The notes: a model not told the origin generated them from the letters alone. 64,000 nt of DNA from Heloderma charlesbogerti (GCA_026122225.1 JANEZZ010002246.1:1-64000), one strand, 5' to 3'. Numbered from the stretch's first letter, positions 31,976 to 44,235 are shown. Made by a program: numbers and translations.

Positions 31976-33689
31976 CTAAATATGCATAGGATTGCACCCT
32001 TAATTGGATTTCAAAATGTTAAAAGGCCAAGCACAATGGGGTACCTAGAAGATGGAGGAGCAATCTATATTATTAACTGTTTTTAATATTATTAACTATT
32101 ATTAATTATTAACTATATTATATTAACAATAATATAGTAGTAGTGTGAAGGACAGAACAGGGATGGGAAACTGTAATTCTGTAAGTCTTACCTAACTGAT
32201 TTTGCAGGTGCCTGCCCCCATGATTCTAGGCAGCTTATGAAGTTCATAAAATTCCTAAAAATGAGCAACAGTTGTTCAAAACATTGGAAATGATTGACCT
32301 GGTTCACACATAGAAGCAACCCAGAGTATGGGTTGAGTGCGAGTTGTCATTGAATCCTGGGTTTTTGTTGAATCGTGGATTGTTGTTATGTGCAAACCCT
32401 GCATTATGGTCTAACTATAGGTTGTTAACAACTAGCAACCCAGAGTTCACAACCCGTTCTCACAAAACAAACAGCGATCGCAAATGCGAGCACAAATCGA
32501 GGAGAGCCGAGCAAGCTGAGGTTTAGAAAATCTTAGTGAGCTTTGAACTTCATTTGTTCACCCATCCCTAGCCACATCTCCCATCATCCGTGGCCATGCT
32601 GGCTGGCAGGAGTTGTGGTCCAGCACATCTGGAAGAGGCAAGCTGATCTAGTGCATTCCCGTTTTGCTGGAATTGCTGCAGTTGTCTCCAGGCTTAACGT
32701 TCTTTAGCAGTTTCTTTTCAGTCTCTTTTTCAACGAGCCGGAATGAGGACGTAGTACTCTCTTGCAACTTGCCTACATTTTAAATCAGTCTCTTGGGGCT
32801 AGAGTTTCAGGGCGGACCGTGTGGTCCAATTATGGTCAAAGTGTATAAAAGCAAATTATATTCCAAAGCGTGGGCAAATCATAGCGTAGGCACACACGTG
32901 TGCTGTATAGCAGCTAGTTCACAGGCGGGGGGAGCGGGGGATCTTCCACTGGTGTGTGCTGGTGCCCTTTCTCTGTCACAGGCTGCTCTTAGATTTGCCA
33001 CTTCCTTCTCTTGTTCCCTTCCCCGGGGGGTGTCATGTCACTTAATGAGTGCCTCTGCTTTTTCAGTGTTCTGCAAGCCCTGGGATTGGCAGGCGCTGCA
33101 GACGAACGAGCCGGCATTCACACAGATGCTTTCTGTTTCCACCAAACCTGCAGCTGCTTACCGTGCACAAGTGCCCTTCAGGGGCCACGTGATGTCTCCC
33201 GCTGCTTTCGGAATTGGTGAATCCCAAGAGCATCACATGCGATGGTTGGTGTGATGGACCTCTTTGGGCAAAGGGGCTGTACCTGAGGTGTAAGAAGCCC
33301 CAAGCAGGCCCCTGTCACCTAGGAAAGGCTGGATACCCTCTACTAATCCATGTAGAGACACATGGGCTGGGTTGGCCATTGACTTGACTTAAGGGTAACA
33401 CCTGCATTGATTTATCTCACTGCTCCAGTGTGGAAGGTGGTGCAGGCATAGGTGGCCAATGCACCTACTACCTTCCTACCTTTTGGATGCCTTCCCTGGT
33501 GGCACTGGTATCTGCCAAAGACCACAAGGTGCTGGAGTCTGTGTTGTCTCCAAGCTGCCTGCTGCCTCCCCACTTTCTGGGATTGGAATTGGATGATGCC
33601 ATCTGTGGCTTCCTTGTTGTACAACCCATGGAGTCAATTGTGGGGAGGGAGGGGGGAATCAAGAGTTTGTGCCCAAGCCTAATTGACCT

Positions 33690-33970
33690 TAAATCAGGGG
33701 TGCCAAACCTCTTTCGGTCAGAGGGCCAAATTCAATTTCAGAGAAGTCCCCGGGAGCTGCATTCCAGTGGTGGGTGGGGCCAAAGGCAAAGGAGGCAGGG
33801 CAAAAAAGATGAGAATGTGGGGGAAACACACACAAAAGCCAGGAAAGCACCAGTCCATTGGCAGCTGGGAGAAAGGGGATGGGGCCAGGGGAAGATGGCC
33901 TGGCCATCTGGGGAGCCCAGGTAGGCCGGATTTGGCTCCCAGGTGGGCCTGACGTTCAACACCCCTGCCT
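33690..33970. repeat. Unnamed interspersed repeat
   Basis: 'ggtgccaaacctctttcggtcagagggcc' to 'ggcctgacgttcaacacccctg' is repeated in altered form near 18680-18980 (opposite orientation). It encodes nothing recognisable. Confidence 0.5.
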
Positions 33971-33989
33971 TAAAGGATGTGAAAGGCAG

Positions 33990-34170
33990 CTGATCAGTGG
34001 TCAGGCACACCTTTTGCATGCAGAATTTCCCAGGTTCAGCACCTAGGGCCTCCAGTGAAAGGGATGTCAGTTGGCCAGCCTGAGAGACCACGGCTACCAG
34101 GTTGAGGAGACAATACTGAGATAAATGGGCAAATAGTCTAATGCCTCCATTCTGCCTCCAGCATCAGAAG
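33990..34170 (+). mobile_element. tRNA-Ala-derived SINE
   Basis: 'ccttttgcatgcagaatttcccaggttcagcacc' is the B-box region and 'gacaatactgagataaatggg' the body end. The A-box part is degraded. Confidence 0.65.
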
Positions 34171-34375
34171 CAGTGTGCCTCGGAGCGCCAGTTGCTGGGA
34201 AACAGCGGCAGGAGAGCCCTGCGGCCAACATGCCCGGCTTGGGGGCGTCCACCTGGCACCTGGCTGGCCACGGTGAGATGTAGGATGCTTGGACAGGGCA
34301 GGCCTTTGGTCTGATCCAGCAGGCTCTTATGAGGTTCTTAATATAAGGCTGCCTCATAAGTTCATAATGATTTGT
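34171..34375 (+). mobile_element. CR1 3' tail fragment
   Basis: 'ggcctttggtctgatccagcagg' and the terminal 'ctcttatgaggttctta' are the CR1 3' end wording. Confidence 0.6.
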
Positions 34376-36340
34376 AAGTTTCTGAGACAGCTTTTACCTC
34401 CCTCAGGAAATTCTTGTTTTTCAGCACGTTAAAGCGGGAGGCTCCAGTCTCAAGCGATTCCACCACCACAACCCCTCCGGCCCACGCATCGGTCCACTGA
34501 GGATAATCTAACAGAATACCAAAGAAAATCCAACCTATAAATAATGAGCTGGCTTATGCACTCAGTCGTCACTTGTGTGCAGATGCAAATTGGATGCTTT
34601 CAATTTTTGTTTTGTTTTAAAGCCATCTGTGTGTGTGTGTCTCCCCTCTCTAGAGCGAACATGTCTCCTCTCCAAGAGATAGAATCGCTGGAAGGAATAG
34701 CAGCTCTTGAGCTGGTTGAATCCCGCGAGTGTTCTGTTTATTTTCTCAAATTTAGCTTCCTCGCCTGGGAGCATTTTCCCTTACTTAAAAAGAAATGTTA
34801 TCTGGGGGAGGGTGCTCCAGAGCCTTATTCAGCTGTTTCACGGGCAATCTTTGGCCAAGGAAGAGGAAATCCTTCATTCTGATCTTCTGCCCTGTGTTTG
34901 TTTATATTCAGGGAAAAGCAGGCAGATTCTGGTTCAGCTGCTCCGAATTATTTCTCCTTCCTGCCTCTTGCCAATTCCAGGCCGGACTCTGGAATATTCG
35001 CCGCATGTATGGGTACATGAGCCAAAGTGTTTCGTTTATTTGCAGGAGTCCAGCTTTCCAATCAGGATCCCCAAAGAAATCTTCATTGTGCTTTAGCACG
35101 GGTCCACTTCTGATGTCTCTTTGTCTCTGCAGGGGGGAATGAAAAAGAAAATTGGCTTGTGTCTAGGGAAATGAATGCCAGTGCTTGTAGCGAGACAAGA
35201 AAGCTGCTTCTGAGGTGTTCTCTGTTATGTTTTTTCCTTTGGACATTTCATCATGCCTCTAGCTAAGCCTCCTCCTGTGACATGTAAACCCCTCGAGGCT
35301 GGCTGCCGGGGAGACAAGCTGTGCCGGATTTGGTGTTCATCATGTTTCCCCACAGGGACCTGAACGCCTCTCCCCCCACCCCCACCCCCCAGTTGTATAT
35401 TTGTAAATCTTCATGGTCCTTTCTTTTAAGAGTTGCAAGAGATGCAAACCCAATATTTGAAAGGAAGAGCACCCGTGCAGTGTGGTGGATTTTGCACTGG
35501 ACAAACTAGTCTTTTAAAAACAAGGTTTTGAGTTAGACAGAACTGTTCTTCCAGTTTAGGTTTTCAGGGTATGTGCCTAGTCAGTATAAGAGTCCTAATT
35601 ACTGATGCTGCAGAATTTTGTTATTTGGCCATTCGTAACGCTCCTCATTGTCTCAAGCCTGGATGTGTTAAGAATTTGCATAAAGGTTGGAGTTCATTGC
35701 AGGCTTCAGAGCATGTGCAGTAAGGTGGTACACAGATCCCACTCCTAAATTTTCAGTCATCCTACCACCTAGGTTCCGCCCCCCACTCTCATTAGCTGTT
35801 CCCCTCACTGTCACCACTGCTGCAGCTTTAGCTCCAAGGAGGAGGACGACTCTGCGGGTCTATCTCCATCCTGCCAATCGGTGACATCATCACGCAGGCA
35901 GGCCATGTGAAAACAGCCAGTCGGGAAGGGGCCTTATAACGTAGTGACGCATGACATCATGTGCACTATGCGATTCCAGACTACAGCTCCCAAAATGCAC
36001 CTTGACATTGTGCATGCTCAAAAACTCATATACACAGAACAAGAGTTAAAGGAGAACTCTTGACCGAGCTCACATGGACATCTTCCTTATATTCCAAGTA
36101 GATAATTAATTTCCTCAGGGTAACTTCACCCATCACTAGTACTAATTGCAGTTATCATTTAGCCTTCTTTTAAAAAAAATACTTCCCGTACATTATCTTG
36201 GTAATCAGCAACCATTACAACCATTTTCTGGGGGAGGGAGGGAGGCAGAGGCTGGAGAAGACAATACACTCCTTAGGGTGCTTCCCGATAGACAAACTGC
36301 AGATAGCAACAAACAGGAAGTGGGAGGAAAAGTGATTGCA
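34376..36340. other. Intron DNA, no gene seen
   Basis: No SLC4A11 exon is expected here because the phases of 27177 and 41357 already join. Open frames such as 34544-34882 have no domain. Confidence 0.45.
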
Positions 36341-36344
36341 GGAA

Positions 36345-36550
36345 GGAGAAATGTTTGGTGGGGGTGGGGCCACCAAGCATCTGCGTTGCACGCAGGAAGT
36401 CCCAGGTTCAATCCCAGGTATCGCCACTTAAACAGGTGAAGGGAGAGGCCTAGATTTCCTGAGAGCCTGGAGAGTTGCTGCCAGTCAGAGTAGATGGAAT
36501 TGGGCTGAGCAGAACAATGGTCTGACCTGTCATCAGGCAGCTTCTTACGC
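36345..36550 (+). mobile_element. tRNA-Ala-derived SINE
   Basis: 'catctgcgttgcacgcaggaagtcccaggttcaatcccagg' carries the B box. The body has 'gagagttgctgccagtcagagtagatgg' and ends 'catcaggcagcttcttacg'. Confidence 0.8.
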
Positions 36551-37691
36551 AATCACTGGTTTCGTGCTACAGTTGCTGTTAGGCTGTGCTCCCCCTTCGG
36601 CTGGCCTGGGCTAGCATTGATGGCTATCAGGGCACCCTCCTGTTGCATGTGCATTGCTCATAGACTCCTCCCTCAGGACGCGCCCTTGGGCTAGCATTAG
36701 GCCTTGCTGAGAAGTAACCTGGGTCCCCCCCAGTGCAGTCTGCATGTTTTCCTCTGGCTTATAGCTGCCATAGCAGTAAGACGTCTCTGGGCAACAGAAC
36801 TGCACCTGTTCCTCTGCACATGGCTGTGGTCATCGCAGTTGCACAATAGTCCTGGCTGTTGCTGTCTCTAAGCAGCATGATCTTGTCCCAGCCCTTTTTG
36901 CTGGGAGGGACATTCAGTTCCCAGTGGTGCAGATGCGATGAGTAAATAAGAATGGTCTACCACTACCACCACCCGGGTAACTGGGCTATGCTGGCTGGGA
37001 ACGATGGGAGCTCATCTAGAGGGAACAGGTTGGAAAAGGCTGATTATAGTAATTACGTTTCTATACTATCCAATAGCCGAAGCTCTCTGCATATGCACAG
37101 TAGTGCCGTTAGGTAGTTTTAAGACCTGGATTTAATTTGTGTGTGTGGGGGGGTGTTCTTTAGATGATGATGTGTATTACTTCCCTTCCTTCAATATATA
37201 AGTGTGGTAAACTAGTCTTGCTGCATTTGGTGAACCTCCTGTTCATTCTGCTGGGTGGAGCTATGCACCTCTGCCCCAAAGTCCTACCCTGACAGCACCA
37301 TTCTGTATGCAGCTGGGCTCCAAACTCTAATCCAGATGTTTCTTAAGTGCCTCTCCCAGTCACCTTGTGGGATTATAAGGGTTCCCCGCATGATCAAATG
37401 TGTTCTTTGCTCATGCAAATTTTCCATGCTTGAAACAGTATTGATATTGAATTGAAGGCGTTGCTGAGTTTGGGAGATGAAGGCCACGTTCTGTCTTCCC
37501 ACACAAAATGGTCCTCAAGCACAAACACTTTCCTTCCTAGGGATGAATGGCCACCACTCTCATATGTGGGAGAAAAGAAAGGGAATCGATGGCTCCCTGC
37601 CCCTGAGAATCAAGTCTGCTCTTCCCTGCATAGCCCCATTCTTGGTTTTCTTGGCCACAGTAGAGTGTGATGGAATGTTGGGAAAACCAGC

Positions 37692-38340
37692 TGTCAAGGT
37701 TCCTCTTATGACCTGGACCCCCTGAGCAACTCCTTAAGGATCTCTTGCCTCATTAAGAGTCCCACCTTCCTTTCTTTTAAACCTTCCCTTCCCAATAACG
37801 TGGGGTCTAGGCTGTAGTCGTGGGCTGACTGACACACCAGATACAGGGTTTAACCGCAACAGTTCACTGGTAAATTTAAAGCTAGCAAATCACAACTAAA
37901 TGTATTTACACAATAGAGCTGATTGATATAAAAGGCCTTAAAAGAAAATAAAAGCTGCAGAATGCAAGTTCTTTTACCCTAGCTGCCCTTGGACTTTTAT
38001 AGGCTGCCTCTTCCTGCTCACTCTTCAGACTCTGCTCTCACTTTAGGCTCTGGCTGTCTCTGCTCTTACAGGCTCTCTTTATATACCCTCCTCCCTCAAA
38101 ACCAAAAGTACTGCTTCAAACCTGAAGAAATGAAACTTAAGTGGGGGAATGAAACTGACACTTAGCTGGAGAAATGAAACTACTCCTCTCAGGGTTACTC
38201 CCTCCCAACAGAAAACTCCAGGCCTCTAAGCATGACCTTTTTTCCCTTTGCCTCTGCAGGCTTCACACCAGCATTATAAACAGAATAATTACAAGTGGAC
38301 CTCCGCAACAAAATGTTGCAGTGTATCTCCTTCCCTAACA
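37692..38340 (-). mobile_element. Possible solo LTR
   Basis: On the minus strand it starts TGTTAGGGAAGGAG, has a TATA box 'gggtatataaagagagcc' (about 38091) and ends GGAACCTTGACA. The promoter order fits an LTR. No flanking duplication and no clear AATAAA after the TATA box are visible, so this is tentative. Confidence 0.45.
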
Positions 38341-38616
38341 GGAGTGCTCCAGCCAGCCTCGAAAAAGACCTCTGAAGCACTGTTTGGGGCTCACAGAGAA
38401 CACCATTTATTTTCCCACCTGTCTGAACATTTTCTCCACTGTTCTCGACAGTGCTAAAGAGCCCAGGATTGGGGGAGGGTGCCCCCTTGAACCTGAGCAA
38501 TTTATTGCTGCTGTGTAGCTGGGGGAGAGTTTAGCATGGGGAGGAGAGTTTTCAACCTCATAGCGCACATCCCTCGTAATCCTTATACTCGCCTCTTAGA
38601 ACCAGTCTTCCCCAAA

Positions 38617-38845
38617 CTGAACATCAGAAGAGCCCTGCTGGATCAGACCAAGGGTCCATCTTGTCAAGCATTCTGTTCACACAGTGGCCAACCAGCTGCC
38701 CACAGGAAACTCACAAGCAGGACATGAGCGCAACAGCACCCTCCCACCCATGTTCTCCAGCAACTGGTGTATATAGGCATCCTGCCTCTGATCCTGGAGG
38801 GAGCATAGAGCCATCAGGGCTAGTAGACATTGACAGCCTTATCCT
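38617..38845 (-). mobile_element. CR1 LINE 3' end, antisense
   Basis: Complement of 'ctggttggccactgtgtgaac' and 'gctcttctgatgttc', matching 53450-53640 of the sense CR1. It is 5' truncated. Confidence 0.85.
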
Positions 38846-38958
38846 CTATTGGATTGCAACTCCCTTCATCCACAGCCAGCCCAGCCCTGCTATGCTGGCT
38901 GAGGAAGATGGGAGTTGTAGTCCAACACATCTGGAGGGCTCCAGGTTGGGGATGGTTC
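38846..38958. mobile_element. Palindromic MITE
   Basis: 'ggattgcaactcccttcatcc' and 'gggagttgtagtccaacac' form the arms, with the right end 'ctccaggttggggatgg'. Confidence 0.75.
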
Positions 38959-39206
38959 GGGGCTCAAGTAGACCAGTTTTTTTCTCTCTTCCTCCATTTT
39001 CCTTTTCCCACAACTGATATGTTTTACATTGCTCAACTGACTTCAACCCTGGACTTCTGTACATGTCTACTCAAAAGTAAGCGCCAATGACATCAATGGG
39101 ACTTCCCAGGCAGGTCTATATAGGATTGCAGCCTTAGTTGCTATGTTCACACAGCCTGTCCCGCTTCCAGTTCCTTTGGACTAGGGGTGCACCCCGCTTA
39201 AGGACA

Positions 39207-39301
39207 CGTTAGGGCGGAATCCTGAACATGTTTAGCTGGCTGGGGAATGCTGGGAGTTTTAGGACGTTTTTCTGCCTAAACATGCATAGGATTGCACCCT
39301 T
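39207..39301. repeat. Palindromic element ('ggattgcaccctt' family)
   Basis: The left arm 'gcggaatcctgaacatgttta' pairs with the right arm 'taaacatgcataggattgc' around 'gctggctggggaatgctgggag'. It is related to 13461-13593. Confidence 0.65.
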
Positions 39302-40255
39302 AATCACTTAATCATATGAGTTTTAGTAGATTTTCATTGATTAGATTATTGATTACTTTTGCATATAGTTTTATGCTGTGCTTTTGAAGCAGGAAGCATA
39401 CTTGCTTTGTTTTTAGATGATGCCCTCAAACACATCATATCAGACACCATCTTAGAAAGAGACAGTCTCTCCCCCCTGAGAAAAAAGGGGCAGGCTTCTT
39501 TTAAGATGAGTGCTTGCCAGCGGATGTTTCTCTAAGTATTTATATTTTTAAAAGAATGTATATTTTAAAACTTCGAATACAGCACTATGTGACTGAAGCT
39601 GGTGTTTTATGCCAAAGTGGTCCACATTTTAAAATCTGTTTATATATCTTTTAAAATCTATAAATTTATAAACTGGATGCACTATTGTTGGTCATCTATT
39701 TTGTTTATTTTAAAACTGCCTGATTAATTGGGGGGTGTCTTTTAAGTCAATTAAAGTTATTCTGATTGCGATAAAATAACTGAGTAATTAAGAGAGCAGT
39801 GCTGTGGTCCCTGGGAGAGCATCCCGGGGCAAAAATAGGATTGCTTAGAATACCCCACCAAGGTCAGAGACAGCACCAACCTCGAAAGGGGGAGTCGGAG
39901 ATAGACCCCAGACCCCACCACTTTGCAACCAGTGCAGAGAGAACTGTGCCAGCAGCCTCGGAGAAGGAGTAAAGGAGGCGTTCCTGTGGGTGGGGAGGGG
40001 AGGAGACGGAAGAGGCCAGGATATGAGATATCCTGAGCCTCCTTCCCTCCCCCTCCGAAGCGCCCAGTGCCCACACACAACCCAGTTAGTGAATATCACC
40101 AAACACGGAGAACAGGGAGGCGAAGATCGCCTCTGCTGGTCCTCCAGCCCTGCTGGCTTCAGCCTGGCAGGGCATAGGAATCTCAGAAGCCTCTGAATTT
40201 GGAGGCTTCCGAGAAGCGAAGGTGCAGTCCATAGGATTGCACCCTAAAAGTGCCT

Positions 40256-40385
40256 TTCCCAGCCTTGGGTCTCAAGATGTTGTTGGACTGGAACTCCCAC
40301 CATCCCTGACCACTGGATATGCTGGCTGGAGATGATGGGGGTTGTAGTCTACCAATATCTGAGGATCCAAGGTCAGGGAAGGCAG
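40256..40385. mobile_element. Palindromic MITE
   Basis: 'ccttgggtctcaagatgttgttggactgg' and 'tagtctaccaatatctgaggatccaaggtca' form diverged arms around 'ccactggatatgctggctgg'. Confidence 0.65.
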
Positions 40386-40805
40386 GATTAAATGGTGCAG
40401 CCCTACTTTAGACCTTGTTCCTTTATCTTCCAGGGCAGAGATGAGAGCTGCCAGTAGAAATCAGAGGGGAAATCCAGGATATTAGTATAGATGTGATTGC
40501 TAGCAACATGTGTCCCTTCTCTCTGCCCCCTCCTGTCCTCCAGATAAAAATAAATCAAAAGGTAGCAGCAGCAAAGACAGGGGTTCCTCTCCTTGGGCCT
40601 CAATATGACCCTGGAAGTTCTCTGTCCAGGCAATGAGGTGATTTTTACTCTAGAATGTTCTTCTATACCCGCAACATGTTGTAGGTCCTGAAAACACACA
40701 GGGCCATGGGGGGCAGGGGTGTTAAATGTCTTTTAATTTACAAACTTTGATACCTCTGTGTGCTGGAGAAGTCCCCCAAGTATTTACAGGTCTTTACCTT
40801 ATTTT

Positions 40806-41160
40806 TATGGGCCACGGTGGCTTAGTGGTTAAGACGCTGAATTGCAGACTGGAAGGTCGGCAGGTCAGCAGTTCGAGACCCGAGTGCTGTGTGACGGAGT
40901 GAGCTCCCGTCTTCAGTCCCAGCTTCTGCCAACCTAGCAGTTCGAAAGCAAGAAATTGCAAGTAGATAAATAGGCACCGCCTCGGCGGGAAAGGTAACAG
41001 TGTTCCGTGCACCTCGGTGTTCAGTCATGCCGGCCACATGACCACGGAAGCGTCTTCGGACAGCGCTGGCTCTTCGGCTTAGAAACGGGGATGAGCACCG
41101 CACCCTAGAGTCGGACACGACTGGTTGGGGACACCTTTACCTTTTTTACCTTTTACCTTA
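40806..41160 (+). mobile_element. Sauria-type SINE with BovB-like tail
   Basis: The A box is in 'ggcttagtggttaagacgctg' and the B box in 'agttcgagacc'. The body runs 'ccacatgaccacggaagcgtcttcgga' and the tail 'agagtcggacacgactgg', matching the 3' end of BovB (compare 16083-16098, antisense). It ends in 'acctttacctttt' repeats. The tail is used to borrow the BovB reverse transcriptase. Confidence 0.88.
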
Positions 41161-41356
41161 TTTTTGGGTGGCCCCGTTTTGCTTTCACAGTGATAGGCAC
41201 GCCACCACCACAGTTTGCTGTTAGAGGGACTGATGCCATTGTTCTTCTGGAGGCTTTTTAGGGCTTCCCAGGTCTGTCCCTTTTATTAAAGTGATGGAGT
41301 TGACTGTAGTTCAGTCCTTACGGTTTTTTCATGCTGCTGTTTGGGGTTTGTTTTAG

Positions 41357-41482
41357 GCATTATTGGCAACAACAAAGCCATAGGCAAATATATCACCACC
41401 ATGATCTTTCTCTACTTCGCCTGCCTCCTGCCATCCATCGCTTTTGGCTCCCTAAATGACGAAAACACAGATGGAGTCATTG
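41357..41482 (+). CDS. SLC4A11: SLC4A11 exon, transmembrane segment 1
   Basis: It has acceptor ttgttttag and donor gtgagt. Two bases complete a Gly codon, 41 codons follow, and one base remains. It reads [12 protein letters not shown], the hydrophobic [17 protein letters not shown] (TM1) and [12 protein letters not shown]. The 'YFACLLP-IAFG-LN' block is an SLC4 family hallmark. It joins 27177 across the longest intron seen here (14.2 kb) with the phase intact. Confidence 0.97.
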
Positions 41483-41712
41483 GTGAGTCTGCCCCCCTTC
41501 CCTCCTCCCCGCCTCCCTCCCACCCCATTAAACTCATTTACTTGCTAGTTACCCTTGTGTGAATGAACGGCACGAGAAACAATTGCTGAAGTGTTCCGTG
41601 CGCTCCGTAATGGAAGAAGCCATCTTGAGTGTGGTTTCTCTTTCCCCCCAAGAGAAACTACTGTTTAGATTTAACGAGTGGAGAAGTACTTCACAACACT
41701 CTTTGGGGGTAC

Positions 41713-41943
41713 CAGTAGAGGCTGGTGGCGCCGAGGTCAGTGGGGCGGTGAATTCATTCCGAGTTTCAGTCAGAACCAGTCAGAACTCTAAAGGAGATTT
41801 TCTAGGTGCTTTGCACCTTTAGAGTTCTGATTGAAACCCAGGGTGGATTCACCTGGAGAGCTCCTTTAGAGTTCTGACTGGTTCTGACTGAAACCTGGAG
41901 CTAATTCATCGCCACACTGACATTGGGCCACCAGCCCCCACTG
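41713..41943. mobile_element. hAT-type MITE, copy 1
   Basis: It starts CAGTAGAGGCTGGTGG and ends CCACCAGCCCCCACTG. 8-bp flanks GGGGGTAC and CTGGGTAC agree at 6 of 8 positions. The interior holds a second inverted repeat ('cagaactctaaaggag' and 'ctcctttagagttctg'). It has no coding capacity. Copies 2 and 3 are at 60211 and 62820. Confidence 0.85.
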
Positions 41944-42029
41944 CTGGGTACAGCACTCGCCCCGCTTTGATACCAAAAAACTCCCATCTCAGTGCTGTGC
42001 TTTACAAAACATATAAAGTATGTATATAC

Positions 42030-42075
42030 TGGCTCTGACTGGTTTCAGTCAGAACTCTAAAGGAGCTATGCATAA
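42030..42075. repeat. Fragment of the hAT-type MITE
   Basis: 'ctgactggtttcagtcagaactctaaaggagc' matches the inner part of 41713-41943 without the termini. Confidence 0.7.
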
Positions 42076-42118
42076 TACATAATCCAGGTGGGATGGGTTA
42101 TGAGGGGGTAACATTCGC

Positions 42119-42320
42119 CATGGTGTCTGGGAATGATGGGAGTTGCAGTCCAAGATACCTAGAAGGCACGAGCCGGGGGAAGGCGACTGTATTGGCTTTC
42201 AGCATAGATACACCTTGATTGTGTATCTATGCTGAAAGCCAAGACAGTTGCCTTCTCCAAGCTTGTGCCCTGCAGATGTCTTGGACTGCAACTCCCTTCA
42301 TTCTCAGCCAGCATGGCCAA
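42119..42320. repeat. 200-bp inverted repeat (long hairpin)
   Basis: The left arm (42119-42212) and right arm (42222-42320) pair along almost their whole length. The central arms 'ggctttcagcatagatacac' and 'gtgtatctatgctgaaagcc' are exact complements. The outer arms are palindromic-MITE sequence ('gggagttgcagtccaag' and 'cttggactgcaactccc'). A further MITE end follows to 42366. Confidence 0.85.
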
Positions 42321-42379
42321 AGGGAGTTGCAGTCCAGCACATCTGGAGGGCACCAGGTTGGGAAAGGTAACATTCATTA

Positions 42380-44121
42380 CATACCAATTTATCAGGCTTG
42401 GCTTCCCCCAGTGTATCCTGGGAATTGTAGTTTAGTGCAGGTGTTGAGAGAACTCCATTAGACATCCCTGCCCTCCAAGCCCTCTCCACAGAATTGGTTC
42501 CCTGAGAAGAAGGAATGAGTCTTAGGCCCAGTCTATGTCTGTGGTGTACTTAACACCTCAGACTAACTAGTCATTCCCCATCCATCCATCGGATGCATAA
42601 ATCCCACTTTTTCCTCAGCCTGTTCTGTGGTTTGATCTCTCAAGAGACCCTAGTCACAGCACCTTCCTGGGACTGGCTGCCCCCTATGCCCCACTGGTCT
42701 TGGACGGATCAGTTGGGTTATCTCACCTCACCCCTGTGCCCGCTCAGACAGTGCTTAGAGCCGTGGAAGCTGAGAGCGGGCCTGCCTCGTTTAGCCCCCT
42801 CACCTCCATTTTCTTTCTCCTCATCCTGCTCTCCAGCTGGCATTTCTTAAATGGCATGACGAGCTCTCTGTGCATGCCCTGAGGAGCTCCCAATGTCTAG
42901 ATTCTGCCTCTGTCCCTGGCCTTCCCTGAGCCTTTCTGGATGTGTAGGCATGGCCTGGTTTAGGTACCCACCCCAGTCTCCTTGCACTCTGGAATCCCTC
43001 GCAGACACAGTTCCTATCAACCCGGTGCACGCGCCACACGTCCAAGGCGCCTGCCATGCTGTGCCGCCGCACACTGCGCTCTGCGTGGAGGCTTTCACAG
43101 CAGAGAGAGAGAAATGGTTCCTCTTGTTGCTGGAGGCGCCTGCAGTCCATGCCTGCTTCGCACTGAGGTGATCAACCTGGGTTTGGGCTGATTTGAACAC
43201 TGCTCCATAGAAAACTATCATGTCAGAAAAAAGGGCGCTAGGCCAGCTTTCTCCATCACACGCTAGTTCTCTAGTATGGATATTCCTCTTCTGATCTGCC
43301 TGAATGCCCAGTCCCGTGAGGGCCCCCACCTGCCCTCTGAAGTGGTGCAGGGAAGACAGAGGCTGACCACTGCAGTGACAACTAGGCCTCCTTCTCATCA
43401 TCATCATCTTCATTACCATCATTTACCACACCAGAATGGCCCACAGTTTTCTCACCATGATCTGAGCTTGAAAGAATTCTAAAAGCAAGCAGCAGCATCA
43501 GGCACCCTTTCTCCACATTACAGATTTCTTGATAAGTGCACAGCCAGCAAGCTCCTGCATGCAAAGCATTATTTATTCTGCTTTCCTAATCATGGGGAGC
43601 GGGGGACAGCCAGCAAGCCTTGCCCCCAGCCACTGGAAATGATACTCAGCCACCATTGTGTGTTCTGAGATTACAGCACTCTCTGGCACAGTCATATGGG
43701 CCAGAAACTTGCTCTTTAAAAAAATAAACCTGGAAACCGGAGGAATCCAAACATGGAGTTAAGCGTTGTATGTAGTTGGAGGGTTCTTTTTGATCTTTAA
43801 GTTATATAATGCCCCCACTGAGGCAGCAGTTTGAAGAGGAGGTAGGGTGACTTGGTAAACTTTTCCCTTCTCAACAAAAGATACATGTACGGTGTAATTC
43901 TGCCCTGAATTCTAGGTGTGACATGACATGCTACACTCCCACAGAATACCCAGCCTTGCACATTGTTAATGAACGGAGAGCATGTGCTGCCACTGCATGG
44001 TGGATTGCACCCTTAGCCTATTCCATGATTGTATCATTTAATGCACGTTTGCTTCAGCAGTAATCTCATTTTTAAGACCTCATCTTCCCCCCACTTCCCT
44101 TCCCCGCAATTTTGTTTCCAG
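42380..44121. other. Intron DNA, no gene seen
   Basis: The open frame 42847-43422 (minus, 191 codons) begins in a CAT-type triplet patch and has no recognisable domain. I take it as chance. Confidence 0.45.
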
Positions 44122-44235
44122 ATGTGCAGAAAACCATAGTTGGCCAGTGCATTGGTGGGCTTCTTTATGCTCTCTTCTCGGGCCAGCCGCTTGTCGTGCT
44201 CTTAACGACGGCTCCTTTGGCGCTATACATCAATG
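44122..44235 (+). CDS. SLC4A11: SLC4A11 exon, transmembrane segment 2
   Basis: It has acceptor tttgtttccag and donor gtgagt, with two bases, 37 codons and one base. [20 protein letters not shown] and [17 protein letters not shown] are the '[15 protein letters not shown]' segment shared by SLC4 transporters, part of the substrate-pathway core. It completes Asp with the base from 41482. Confidence 0.97.

Noticed and set aside
33010..33254. Open frames after a 'tttttcag' that look like an exon
   Set aside because: The SLC4A11 exons on either side (27177 and 41357) already join in phase and in known protein order. The translation matches nothing I recognise and no good donor follows.
39421..39480. 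Sequence reminiscent of 'LSDTI' in the missing SLC4A11 exon
   Set aside because: It is in the wrong place, downstream of exons that follow that segment, with no wider match.
42847..43422. 191-codon antisense frame
   Set aside because: It starts in a CAT-triplet patch, has no domain, and lies in an intron. Length alone is not enough in GC-rich DNA.
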